DNA of 64,000 nt from Galeruca laticollis (taxonomy: Eukaryota; Arthropoda; Insecta; Coleoptera; Chrysomelidae). The DNA is taken from positions 205,422,655-205,486,654 of the forward strand of contig OY998175.1 of assembly GCA_963921935.1 (NCBI GenBank). The letters are read 5' to 3'. This document shows positions 31,814 to 43,673 of this stretch, one piece after another. The number at the start of each line of letters is the position of its first letter. The stretch's first letter is position 1. The position numbers and the translations under genes are program-made. Below the pieces are notes generated by a model. That model was not told the origin of the DNA. It saw only the letters and a list, made by a program, of their open reading frames with translations, and ran no database searches.

Positions 31814-33990
31814 AGCCTAACATCTTTCCTGCTTAAAGGACTTGAAAGAGTACTGGACTGCCATATCAGGCAGGTAGCTTTATACAGCTCCCCCCTGAGT
31901 ATCCACCAGTACGCTTATCAAACAGGCAAATCAACAGATTTAGCATTACATAACCTTGTTGAGAAAATCACACAATCCCTTAACAATAAGGAGATTGCGG
32001 TGGCCATTTTTCTCGACATCGAAGGAGCATTCGACAATGCACTACCAACTTCCATTGGTTCAGCTTTGACTGAAAAGGGCATTAAACCAACGATTACCGG
32101 CTGGATATATGCCATGATCACTAATAGAACAGCCGCTACATCTATTCAAGACGAGGCCATCAGCTTTAAGGTTTCCAGGGGCTTCCCGCAGGGTGGAGTT
32201 TTATCTCCCCTTTTGTGGTCACTCCTGATGGATGACCTGCTTGGTACTCTCGTGGGTAGAGGGGTAGAACTGCAAGCGTATGCAGATGACCTTGTCATTT
32301 TGACAAGAACCAAGTCAGGACGGGTTGCACATAATACCCTCCAAAGGACTTTGGACGATGTCTACAGTTGGTGCCAGAGGGAACAGATGTCTGTTAACCC
32401 TGGCAAAACTGTAATAGTACCCTTCACCAGGAGAAGGAATTTGGCGGACCTTCCGCCACTCTCCTATAATGGTGAGGTTATTCCATTTGCAGAGAAAGTA
32501 AAATATTTGGGGATCATCCTAGATAAAAAACTTACTTGGAACGCTCACTTGGAAAAAGTGATCCATAAGGCCAGACTTTCCTTGTGGACATGTCGCAGGA
32601 TCTGCGGAAAATCTTGGGGTTTGGGTCCCAAACAAACCCATTGGATATATGTGATGATTGTTAGACCAATGATCACATACGGAGCCATTGCTTGGTGGTC
32701 AAAATCTTTACAGAAAACGGCCCAAGCAAAGCTCTCTGGCATACAGAGACAGGCTAGTTTGGCAATAACTGGTGCTATCAGCACCACACCGTCAGCAGCC
32801 ATGGAAGTCCTCCTGGACCTTCCTCCTCTCCACATACTTCTGGAAAAGGAGGCCAGATGGACAACATATAGAATTGTGCATATTTCTAAATGCACGAAAC
32901 AGGCTTATACAGAGCAAAATAGAATGCTAGTGGCCACCGAAAGTCATAGTATTCTGGAAATGACCTCTAATATAATGCCCCCAACAGTAAACTATAATCT
33001 GCCTTATACCGTCCTATTTCCAAATAGAGATGAATGGGTCCTCCGCAAGGATGAACTCGCAAGAGCAGACATCTGTTGGTACACTGATGGATCAAAGACA
33101 CCCTCAGGATCTGGTGCGGGTGTATACGATCGGAGACCTAGGACAGAAATCTCAACATCTCTGGGGTCCTATGCAACCGTATTTCAGGCGGAAATTTATG
33201 CCATTGCTTCATGTGTGGAGAGTTTGGGGCAATCCAGCCTGACACACAGATCAATAAAAATTTTCACGGACAGCCAAGCGGCCTTGAAAGCACTTAGCTC
33301 GTACCATGTAACGACGACATTGGTTTTAGACTGCCAAAAAAGACTCGCCTCAATAGAAGAACGCAACAGGGTATCGCTGGTTTGAATCCCTGGCCACTCT
33401 GGTATGGATGGTAATGAGAAGGCTGACTCTCTTGCAAGAGAGGGTGCCGCTCATGACTTTATCGGACCAGAACCTACAATTGGCATCGCAACAAGTGTTG
33501 TCAAACAAACACTAAATACTTGGACTGCGAGAAGAATTTTAGACTTCTGGCATATTATACCAGGATTGGTTCATTCAAAGGCCTTCATACATCCTTCGAA
33601 TAATGTATCCAAACAAATGTTAGGCTATAATAGACACGATCTACGGTGCCTAACAGGCCTCCTAACATGCCACTGTCGTTTGAATCATCATATGCTGAAA
33701 CTTGGACTATCGGACGATCCGATTTGCCGTCTTTGTTTGGAAGATGATGAAACAGCAGAGCATATAATTTGTGCCTGCCTCGCCGCGGCGCAAATCAGGT
33801 ATCTGATGTTTGGCAGGGCCACTCTCTTGTTCTCGGACCTGAGATATCATTCACTGAACAAATTAATCGGCTTCGTCAAGAAGCTGAATTTGTTTGGTGA
33901 AATTTGAATAGGTATGAGCCACAATAGATTCTCGCGAGTCGCAGTGGAGGGCCTCATTGACCCACTCATTATAAACCTAACCTAACCTAA
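31814..33990 (+). pseudogene. Duplicated 3' part of LINE ORF2 (unit B)
   Basis: Copy of 24024-26193. It lacks the 7 bp deletion, so the frame is open from RT into RNase H: FLDIEGAFDNA, RGFPQGGVLSPLLW (cysteine changed to phenylalanine), YADDLVI and WYTDGSKT. A TGA at 33383-33385 replaces a tryptophan in SLVWIPGHSG. The frame then continues to the natural stop at 33905-33907. Each copy thus has private lesions gained after duplication. It begins inside the RT at the duplication join and has no 5' TSD of its own. Confidence 0.9.
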
Positions 33991-34001
33991 CCGGTTCCAA
34001 A

Positions 34002-34602
34002 CAGTGCAGAGCAAAAATGAAAGCTATGTTCCAATATACAGGGAGTGTGATAAATGCAAAACTTAAACATGTGCTAATGGTTCTACTGGTGTGATGTCTG
34101 TATACAGGGTGTCCCAGACCAACATACAACTAATCCTACAGAGTGAACAAGAACTCAAAATAGGGTGATTGAAATCAACTTTCCCTTATATGCACCATTG
34201 TGCCGTGTGAGGTTGATGAAGTTTTTTTTTCATACTCTTTAATAATTCCAAACTCGTGAAAAGTTAGGCTCTAATTTTGAACAAAAACTTTGAAACGGGA
34301 TTTCTAAAAGAAAAGTGTGAACACGGAATTAAAAAAAAGTCTTGAATTCACTTAAATTGTTAGACTTAGGTGTAACGCTAATGGAGATCAAATTAAAAGA
34401 ATTAGGAATCTAAAGAGATAATGAAGTAGTGAAGAATCCATCATGACTCTGTACAAGTTTTCAGATCAGTATCATCATTAAAGCTCTTCTCTATTGTGCG
34501 TTTTAGATAGAATCGACATGAGAAAATATTTAATGAAACTTATACAAATGTTCGTACAAAAAATAAACAGTACATATTCCAAATAAATATATGTTCTCTT
34601 TA
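34002..34602. other. Unassigned flank inside unit B
   Basis: Counterpart of 26205-26754, non-coding, with an extra ~53 bp (34283-34335). Confidence 0.4.
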
Positions 34603-35168
34603 TATACGGGAGTTTCCTAAGTAGTCTAAAATATTGTAGTGGGCCCTTCGTCACTCCATTTTGAGAGCAGAAGTTCTTATAAACATGTGCGATAAGACTT
34701 GTCGTTAATGAGATACAGGGTGTTGAATTGTTTTATTATTTCAACTTTGATGTTTTATAACTCGGTTTGTAATGCCGGTGGAAAAATGTCGTATTTTTTT
34801 TATGATTGTACTTACCTCCCTCGTTCGATTTTAAGTGATTTGATTCTTTCCAATGCATAAACATAGCCGCTACGAATTTATTTAGGATAATTTTCAATAA
34901 AAAATTTTAGCCTCCTGGAAAAAATTCGTAGCGGCTACGTTTATGAATTGAAAGAAATTAGTAAGAATCGAAAGACGGGAGTGAGTAAAATTTAAAAAAA
35001 AATACGGCCGTTTTCTACCGGCATTACTGTTGGAATAATACAAGAATTCAGCACCCTGTATCTCATTAACGACAAGACTTATCACACATGTTTATGAGAA
35101 ATTTTCATATTAAAATGGAGTGAGCGTCTACTACAATATGTTAGATTACTTAGGAAACACCCTGTATA
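34603..35168. mobile_element. Palindromic MITE-like element, unit B
   Basis: Duplicate of 26755-27320, with a few base differences. Confidence 0.75.
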
Positions 35169-35582
35169 GTTTGTCAACGAAATTACTAGCCAGCCCGCTA
35201 TTGTGTTATTAAATGAGCGGAAGATTTGAAATTTGGGTGATTTGTATGGGTACATGGGATGATCATTTCAGCTATTTAAACATCGAACTGTAATTTCCGG
35301 TTCAATCGGAAACTTCGTCGCTACAAAAAGAACTACATAAATGTTTTTTTTTTAAATTTGAATTCTGAGAAAGACAATGTTAAACATTTATCATATCGTT
35401 GTCTTATCTCTGACGAATAAAATGAAATCATAAAAAAACTTTTTAAAGACTAACTTTTATTCAAATGCGCTAGAAAGTAATTAATAATTTTTTTGGATGT
35501 ATAACTTAAATTATTCAGTAGGTTACAGATCAAAAAGCTTGTGTATTCACACTAAACATTTTGCCGCATACTCTGTGAGAAG

Positions 35583-35910
35583 AAAATTGTATACAAAGTA
35601 TCGTTAAAATTGGGCCACCCTCGAGTTTTTATTTTCAAATACGAATCCATATGATTCACTTGGCATTGATTCACTTGTTACTCACTGATATTTTTCAATT
35701 ACAGCTGTTATGGAATATTAAAAGAAGTTAAAATTGTTCTGGTAATAGCTCAATACTTTCAAAACACTCTGTAGTTCAGATGGAAATACTACGCCAATAT
35801 GAAACAATACCTCTTGGCATTCAAAAAACTGCAATGAAAAATACCGCTCCGTATTTGAAAATAAAATGTTGAGGGTGGCCCAATATGTACCATACTTTCT
35901 ATACAATTTT
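35583..35910. mobile_element. Small inverted-repeat element, unit B
   Basis: Duplicate of 27734-28058; has a few extra bases (CTGC) near 35828. Confidence 0.6.
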
Positions 35911-37189
35911 TAGTCACATGTTTGGATAGTCTACAAAAAGTTGCTGTGGCAAATTTTGGAAAATCCTCGCAAATAAAAAGATGTAGGCACAAGAAGAATT
36001 TCAAAATTCACTCCAGAACTAAAGAAGCTAGATTGCCTTGAATCAAATAAACGACCTCTGAAATACACAACTTTGCCCCGATTTAACCATCCCTATATCT
36101 CTTACCGTTACCATGATTCCAATGCATAAACTCGAATTTGAATAGCATTGTATAAGAAGTGTGGAAAGTGACATTTTCTGTACGAATGCAGGAGATACAA
36201 TTTCTAACGAATTATGTACTCCATTTTTCCTACGACCATGAATATAAAAATTGTGTGAATTATGAGTGCTAAAGTATGAATTGTGAGTATATAATTATTA
36301 TTATGCGGACTAACAGAAAGCAAAAGTTGTTTTCCGTTACACCGCATTCAGTCGTCTTCATTGCCTTTTTTCCTATTACCACTAATGAAATACTGGACTC
36401 CTTGCTTCAGACGGATTCTGTCGTACGACGAAGTCCATATTTTCTTTCTTTTTCTTTTAATTATACATTAATTTAATTTTAATGACTTCTCTCAATGTTG
36501 TCCAATTTTAATTTTGTTTGACGTTTGTATAATTATGTAAATTTTTAATAAAATTTGCCTACAGTATATTTCCCATATTACCTACTGACACATCTTGGAT
36601 TCTGCTGGATGCCACGGGCATGAGACAGCTTTTCTTTCGTAATATTTTTCATGTGAATTATATATACATTTAACGCCTGATGATAGTTCTGTGCGCCTAA
36701 ACTAGTTGCCCTTTCAACTTGGAATATTATATGCTGTGGTATGGAGTTTGCGTTTTACTAACTGCTATTTGCCTACAGACTACATTTAAGATGGAGAGTC
36801 TTTTTCATTTACTTCAATGTAAGTTATAATCTCTGATAAACTACAAATATAAATGGAAAATCATATTAGATATATTTGGTTGTGGTAAAAATAAAAAGTC
36901 AATTATTCATTAGTAGTTGGTTTGTTTACAGAGCTGATTTCAAGCTTTATTCCATTGATATAGATGATAAGTAGCTCTACATTTGATAAAAGAGTATATA
37001 AAATGAGTAAGGTGTCTCACTCATTTCTAATAAAGTATGTCAATGAGTAAGTTACAACTATTTGTTTTGATGGATCCAGTCTCAATTGTGATAAAAATCG
37101 TAGTCGTTGTTCTAACAAATTATCAAGAAAAATAGCTCATACTTGAAACTGCGTTATCAGATATAAGTCCACTCGTTTGTACAGTGACG
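35911..37189. other. Unassigned region, unit B
   Basis: Counterpart of 28059-29329; nothing recognised. Confidence 0.4.
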
Positions 37190-37256
37190 TCATCGCGCTC
37201 TGATTGGTGTGGTGTTCGCAGTCACGTGATAATGGGTTATAAATAACGCAATTTAA
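37186..37256 (+). promoter_or_regulatory. Promoter-like motif cluster, unit B
   Basis: Same TGACGTCA, ATTGGT, CACGTG and TATAAATA series as in unit A, unchanged. Confidence 0.35.
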
Positions 37257-37523
37257 ATTATTTTATTCAAATTATGACGAGCAATAAGGTTTTAAAAATG
37301 TTATTTTAGGTTTCTAAAAACTGTCTATTATGTGTAAAATATAGCTTCACATGGATTTGTAACAACCGTCAACATCCCAATTACTAGAATATGTGTTTCA
37401 TTCTCCTCTCTTAATAAAACATATTCATATTAAAAATTACTGAAAGTCACTCCGTACGCGATCTATACACAATATACAAGACGCGCCAATTCTTACACAA
37501 ATTCAAATCTATCCACTATTAAT

Positions 37524-37525
<2 letters not shown>

Positions 37526-37612
<87 letters not shown>
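37526..37612. repeat. (TA)n microsatellite, unit B
   Basis: About 87 bp of AT units before the PLE. Confidence 0.95.
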
Positions 37613-37616
<4 letters not shown>

Positions 37617-37719
37617 CGCTAGTCTTTGCTGACCAGTTAGGAATAAAACTCAGAAATATTGGGGAATGCGGCAACAGGGAAAATGAGAATTATTTATTGG
37701 TTGGGTAAGAATTAACACC

Positions 37720-39505
37720 CACTTAATTCTTATCCAATCAGATAAGGGTAATGTAACAGTTATCATGGATAGGGAACAGTACCTTGACCTTTTAAATTAT
37801 ATTATTCTTAACAACTCTTCATATGTTTAATTACCAAGAGATCCCACCTCTTCAATTCAAAGAAAGGGAAATTCTCTAATTAAATCTCTTTTTGACACAA
37901 GGCAAATCGATTTAACGATAAAAAAGAAACTCACACTCACACTCTTTCAAGTTATAACGGTGTTTCACCAAAATTCTATGCGGTCCCCAAAGTACATAAA
38001 CCTTTTTTTTGGCAGTAAGACCAATCGTCGCTTCAATAGGAGCACCCACTGAAAATTTAGCACAGTTTCTGACAGGAATACTGACAGATGCATATGATAT
38101 TGATAACGAATATTCCATTAAAGACTCATTCGAAGTATCTGAGAAACTCAACAATCTCAAAATTCCTGATAATTTTGTACTTGCAAGTCTCGATGTTGTC
38201 TCACTGTTTAGTAATGTCTATTTAGATGCTTGTTTGAGAGCAATTGATAAGAATTGGGACCGTATCAGCAACCACTGTTCCATTCATAAGGAGACTTTTT
38301 TACATTTAATATCTTTCCTCTTTGATAGTACATATTTTTTTTTTGATAACCAAATTTATAAACAAACTTTTGGAACACCTATGGGTACATCAATTTCATC
38401 TATCCTAGCGACCTACGTCATGGACGATGTGCTGGATACTTTCATTCCAGTTTTATCTTTTACACCTTTTTTGTTAAGAGATATGTTGATGATATCATAT
38501 TAGCTTTACCTAGAAAGGGTCGAGTGAAGTTCTGAATACATTCAATAGTTATGATCCTTGAATCCAGTTCAATTGAAAAGGAAGACATCGATAATTCCGT
38601 ACTTTCTCGATACTAAGTTTATTCGTACGACGGAGAATACGATAGTCATCGATTGGTATAGGAAACCTTGCAGTTCAGGAAGATTTTTTAATTTTCATTC
38701 ATATCACAAACACTCCATTAAGGTGAATCTGGTCAGACAGATGAAAAATAGAGTAATTAGAAACTCACACCCAAACTTTCACAATAAAAATTTACATATC
38801 TTACAAACCTTATTCTTGGATAATTCTTATCCCAGACCGTTACTCAATAAGTTATTATTTAGCACTTCGGCTACCATTGATGTACGAACTACCGATAGCC
38901 ATCCTAATATCTCTCCAATGGAAAGAGTTTCTGGTGAGGACCCAATTCACCCAATTTTCACTTCTCTACCTTATATAAGAGACATTACACCTAGACTTAC
39001 CAGGTTATTTATGAATCTTAACAATTTCAAAATTGCAAATAAAACTATATTGACAATCAGGTCAATTTATTCAAAGGTTAAAGACAAAAATCCTCTTACA
39101 TCTTGTACAAATATTGTCTATAGTATTCCTTGTCGTGATTGTGATAAACACTATATCGGCCAGACTATGAGATCGCTTTCCAACCGTATAGTCTCACATA
39201 AGAGTGATTCCAGGGTACACCCTGAAAGATGCGCCCTTGCAGAACATGTTAACACTTTAGATCATCAAATGGACTTTGAATCAGTGCAAGTGTTGGCTAC
39301 TGAGTCACATAAAACCAAGAGAACCTTCTTAGAGATGGCCTTCATTTCACAGTCAAATAATTGCATAAATAAAAAAACAGTTATCAATCATTTGAGTGAG
39401 ATTTATTCCTTTTTACTGTCATTGGATAACAATCACAGACCACATAACATGAACACTTTCCAAGGTACAAATAACAACAACACCTCACTACTAATACTCA
39501 ATTAA
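37720..39505 (+). pseudogene. PLE RT/GIY-YIG remnant (unit B)
   Basis: Same lesions as the unit A copy up to the YVDD region. From 38558 to 39505 one open frame of 315 codons covers the RT end, linker and full GIY-YIG nuclease (VYSIPCRDCDKHYIGQTMRS, then RTFLEMAFI with the glutamate) to the natural end NTSLLILN. It has a single HVNTLD copy. Confidence 0.85.
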
Positions 39506-40193
39506 TTATCAGGGTGATAGTATGGGCAATTCCACTGTTTTCAAAGTATATTTTTATTATTGTATTATTAATGTTAATATTATCATTGTTGTTACATTAA
39601 TAATGCCTTTTACAATCAATATGTATACGACAATACATCAATAATCCAATTGTTTACATATTAGCTGTCATTCAATTCATCTTTTCCGACATACATTGAG
39701 AGTCACGTTAAAGGGAACTCTTCTTCTTGCCGTAAGTTACGGCCTGAAGCCTTCCCCCTTAGCAGTTCTATTGGTGTTGGTAGATAGAACCTGCGCGCCG
39801 CTCTCACGTTTCGATAAATTGCTTAATGAGAACTACCGTGAACGGTTTGAACCAGTGAAGTCAAGTGCCCATGTTCATTTCCGTCTTGGAGGGAAAGATT
39901 CCTGCTTGGTGGCGTCATTTTCGGCTGTGTTGGTTTAAAAATGATTTTACGACGGTAATCTCGTGCAAGTTTTGTGTTTGTATTGTTTTTATTATTATAT
40001 TATACTATAACAGCCTCAATGTTGTTAATATTACTGCTAATTTGAATGTCAATTTTTCCTAGCTGATGCCATGTGATGAGTTCTCCAATTTCATGTTTTA
40101 CATAAAGGAAAATAATTTCACATTGGACGTAAGTACTTTTGTCTCTTTATTGATGGAGGTGAAAATAATCCCATTTTTTCCTCTATTTGTAGC

Positions 40194-40233
40194 GTCCCTG
40201 ATGATGAAAACGAACGTTTTCGAAAGCTTGGAT
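40194..40233 (+). ncRNA. Hammerhead ribozyme-like motif (unit B PLE)
   Basis: Stem I GTCC (40194-40197) with GGAT (40230-40233). Core CTGATGA is at 40198-40204. Stem II is a perfect 6 bp GAAAAC/GTTTTC with loop GAAC. GAAA lies at 40222-40225, then stem III palindrome GC and U-U. Confidence 0.6.
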
Positions 40234-40290
40234 AAAAACCAGTACAGAATTCTCTTTTTCCCTGTTGCTTCATTCCCCAATATTTCTGAG

Positions 40291-40293
<3 letters not shown>

Positions 40294-40326
<33 letters not shown>
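40294..40326. repeat. (TA)n microsatellite
   Basis: Short TA run at the 3' end of the unit B PLE. Confidence 0.95.
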
Positions 40327-40330
<4 letters not shown>

Positions 40331-40361
40331 AAGATGTAAGAATATCGCGTGATATGTTAAA

Positions 40362-40877
<516 letters not shown>

Positions 40878-41295
40878 AAAAAAATAAATTAGCCACTTTA
40901 TGCACAATCCACAATCCACCTCATTAGTTAAAAGGTCTCTCGCACATTCACTCTTACCATAGTGGTTACATTAATTGCACTAATACTATCACACTTACTC
41001 ATTAATCACTCAGATATTACTTATTCAAACATTAAAAATTACTCACACATCACTTATTAAAACAATGAATATTACACACTTTCACTATACAACTCATTCC
41101 TCCACGTAGAAAGGGAGTAGCGCGAGCTACACTGGAGTTTTCACATTTTCCGAGGATAAACGTTCCCTTTCTTACCCAGCACCATTAATTCTGTTGAAAC
41201 AAAACACCGGAAAATTGCCCACATGAGCTTTTTGAGCTCTCTCATGGAATTTTACATCCCTTCAACACTTGGTCCCCCTTTTTGTTTATATATGT

Positions 41296-41480
41296 CCGAG
41301 GTTCGTGGGCCGTTACTCGTTAAACAAACTGGTACCACACTCCGAGGTTTCTGGGCCGTTACTGGTGAAACAAACTGGTACCACACTCCGAGGTTCCTGA
41401 GCCGTTACTTGTTAAACATACTGGTACCACACATTCCGAGGTTACTGGACCGTTACTCGTGAAACAAACTGGTACCACAC
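41296..41480. repeat. 46 bp minisatellite, left arm
   Basis: Four units of TCCGAGGTTTCTGGGCCGTT...AAACAAACTGGTACCACAC. Mirrored at 45566-45758 in the right arm. Confidence 0.9.
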
Positions 41481-41535
41481 TTGTCGATCTAGAAACGACC
41501 TACGCATCTCTCCTTTCATTCTCACTTATTCTCAA

Positions 41536-42000
41536 ACCGAGACGCTAGCATATTTCTAGGGTATTCACTCAATAACTTCAGAACCAAGACTCCAGTATAT
41601 TTTTAGAGTACTTATTCATTTACTGTTAAACCGAGGCGCTAGCATATTTCTAGGGTATTCACTCAATAACTTTAAAACCAAGACTCCAGCATATTTCTAG
41701 AGTACTTCTTCACTTACTGTTAAACCGAGACTCTAGCATATTTCTAGAGTACTCATCCATCAAGACTCTATCATATTTCTAGAGTACTCACCCATTTACT
41801 CTTAAAAACAAGTTTGTAGCATCTTTCTAGAATACTTACTCTCTCATTTACTCTTAAACCAAAATTCTAGCATTTTTCTAGAGTACTCACCCATTTACTC
41901 CTTGAAACAAGACTCTAGCATATTTCTAGAGTACTTACGCATTCACTTATTCTTAAACCGAGACTCTAGCATATTTCTAGAGTACTAACTCATTTTCTTT
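41536..42000. repeat. ~50 bp minisatellite, left arm
   Basis: About ten units, each with an AGCATATTTCTAGAGTACT-type core. The core contains a small palindrome CTCTAG...CTAGAG. Mirrored at 45059-45535. Confidence 0.9.
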
Positions 42001-43127
42001 TACTAATCTTGATATTAGAGTCCTTACACCACTCTGATATCAACATTAGAATCAATATACATTTACAACTCTTATTCACTTCCTCATACACTTTTATCTA
42101 CACTCAATAACTTTTATCTCACACTTATGTATCAGAGCCCTGTACACTCTCAGTTTACATCAATCCATTCACTAACATCATTATTTGATTTATTATTACA
42201 TCCATCTCTCACCTCTATTCCATTCTTCTCGCCTAACACCCCCCCCCCCCCCACAATAATAAGTACGATTTTTTATTCATCATTTAAAATCACCAAAACC
42301 TCTTTTTAATTAACTAAAAAGGAAAAATGTGCAGGGAATCATGACAATGATGGTGAATTATTTACGCTTGATCCAGATTTCGGCTCTGCAGTGTTGAGGA
42401 ATGTAGTCATCTATGTAAATACATCACAACATATATTATAGTGTGACAAAAAACTCAAATATCGTTCAAAAAATAATTATTAGGCTATTATCACCATTTC
42501 CGTCACAGATTTGTTTATAAGTTATGTGACGTTATGACAAAGTCCATCATGGCCGACATCCTTTTTGACTGGTCATGAAAAATTTCGAAGCGAATACTCG
42601 TATAACAAAAGTGTAGTTCCTGGACACACTGTATGTTGAGGGGACCTGATTGTGTTACGTAAAAATTGACATTAATTGAGGTCGTTTCAATTTAGACAAT
42701 AATAAATTTCAAAATAATTCTAAGTAGGTGTATCAAGTTCAATGGGATATATAATGAAGTAATATGGCGTATCACAGCAAGATTTTTTAAAGTTGAAAAA
42801 CAAAAAACTTAGACGAGAATAACTGAATTGCAATGTGAGAGAACGATTAAGTTTTGGGGACTTATTTACAAGTTATTAATTGGAGAACTTATTAAGTTTA
42901 ATATGGTGATACATCAGGAGTAACACAATTATTTATCAACTAAAAGACAGATGGCTCAATGTACATATCTTAGATAGCAAATTAATAATACTCTCAATCT
43001 GGTTCGTTAATAATAAAGCTGTTGATGTCATCAGGATTTCAATTCTTGAAGAACGTGACGTCGATGGACGCTTATGTCGATACGGACATCTGTGGTGATT
43101 CGCAACCGATAGGAGAAGGGCATAGTA

Positions 43128-43167
43128 CACTGACCGGTTTCGAATTTCTTGGGTCTCTTCAAGAGTG
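43128..43167 (-). ncRNA. Weak hammerhead-like motif in palindrome centre
   Basis: On the minus strand: stem I CACT/AGTG, a core with one extra T (CTTGAAGA), GAAA, palindrome CCGG, U-C. Stem II is not convincing. It suggests a PLE 3' end lodged in the centre of the 5.3 kb palindrome. Confidence 0.3.
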
Positions 43168-43322
43168 CCGTAATGCCTTCTAGTTCAGAGTCTCTAATCT
43201 GAACTAAAGATTCCATCCTCCGACAATCTCTATTTCGCTCGTGTGGTTACACACTTGCGAGAACCAGTCAGCTGACCTCAGGGTAATTATTGGACCGTAT
43301 AAGTTGTATGAAATAAAATGAA

Positions 43323-43408
43323 TCAAAATTTCATAAAATACGAGGTGTATATGAAAACTGAACTTCGATTTTCTAGTGCACCTACCTTTTAGTTTTAGAC
43401 ACACCTCG

Positions 43409-43473
<65 letters not shown>

Positions 43474-43628
43474 TGCGTGGTTTTCCCCAGGAAAGTAGTT
43501 GTTTTTCTCTTCGAAGAACGGTCAGGCTTATATGTCGAAATTATTGTATTCACTAAAACGCGGGTGCAGTAGAAAATCGAAATTCATTGTTCATATAGAC
43601 ACACCTCGTATTTTATGAAATTTTTGTC

Positions 43629-43632
<4 letters not shown>
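43323..43632. repeat. Nested inverted repeat in palindrome centre
   Basis: 43323-43384 and 43568-43632 are reverse complements (AAATTTCATAAAATACGAGG and TCGATTTTCTA shared). ACACACCTCGTA recurs at 43390-43402. A TA tract lies between them. Confidence 0.75.
43412..43471. repeat. (TA)n microsatellite
   Basis: About 60 bp of TA units inside the centre of the 5.3 kb palindrome. Confidence 0.95.

Positions 43633-43635
<3 letters not shown>

Positions 43636-43669
<34 letters not shown>
43636..43669. repeat. (TA)n microsatellite
   Basis: About 34 bp of TA units just before the right arm. Confidence 0.95.

Positions 43670-43673
<4 letters not shown>

Larger units (their letters stand above)
31814..39677. 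repeat. Tandem duplication unit B (7.9 kb)
   Basis: Second unit of the duplication. It is followed by the rest of the PLE 3' region (39678-40293), which unit A lacks, so B is joined to the original right flank while A keeps the original left flank. Both units share the same PLE frameshifts, so duplication came after that PLE decayed. Confidence 0.9.
37613..40293 (+). mobile_element. PLE copy with complete 3' region (unit B)
   Basis: Bounded by TA tracts on both sides. Its first ~60 bp after the leader (37646-37703) are the reverse complement of its last ~55 bp (40238-40292): AACTCAGAAATATTGGGGAA pairs with TTCCCCAATATTTCTGAGTT. The ORF is 5'-truncated. The 3' region (39506-40293) has no long ORF and carries a hammerhead-like motif. 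It spans the right edge of the duplicated unit at 39677, so this copy predates the duplication. Confidence 0.85.

Noticed and set aside
31814..33990. Independent second LINE insertion
   Set aside because: It has the same right flank as the first LINE and starts at the CAATT join, so it is part of the tandem duplication.
24019..39677. Assembly artefact as the sole explanation for the duplication
   Set aside because: Private mutations, indels and a microhomology join fit a real duplication; an unmerged haplotype cannot be excluded without reads, so it is stated as a check.
39678..40290. ORFs of 65-115 codons in the PLE 3' region
   Set aside because: They run into a TA tract or overlap the ribozyme-like motif; no protein family seen.
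41536..42000. CRISPR-like array of ~50 bp units
   Set aside because: Units are contiguous and degenerate with no unique spacers, the genome is eukaryotic, and a mirrored copy exists.
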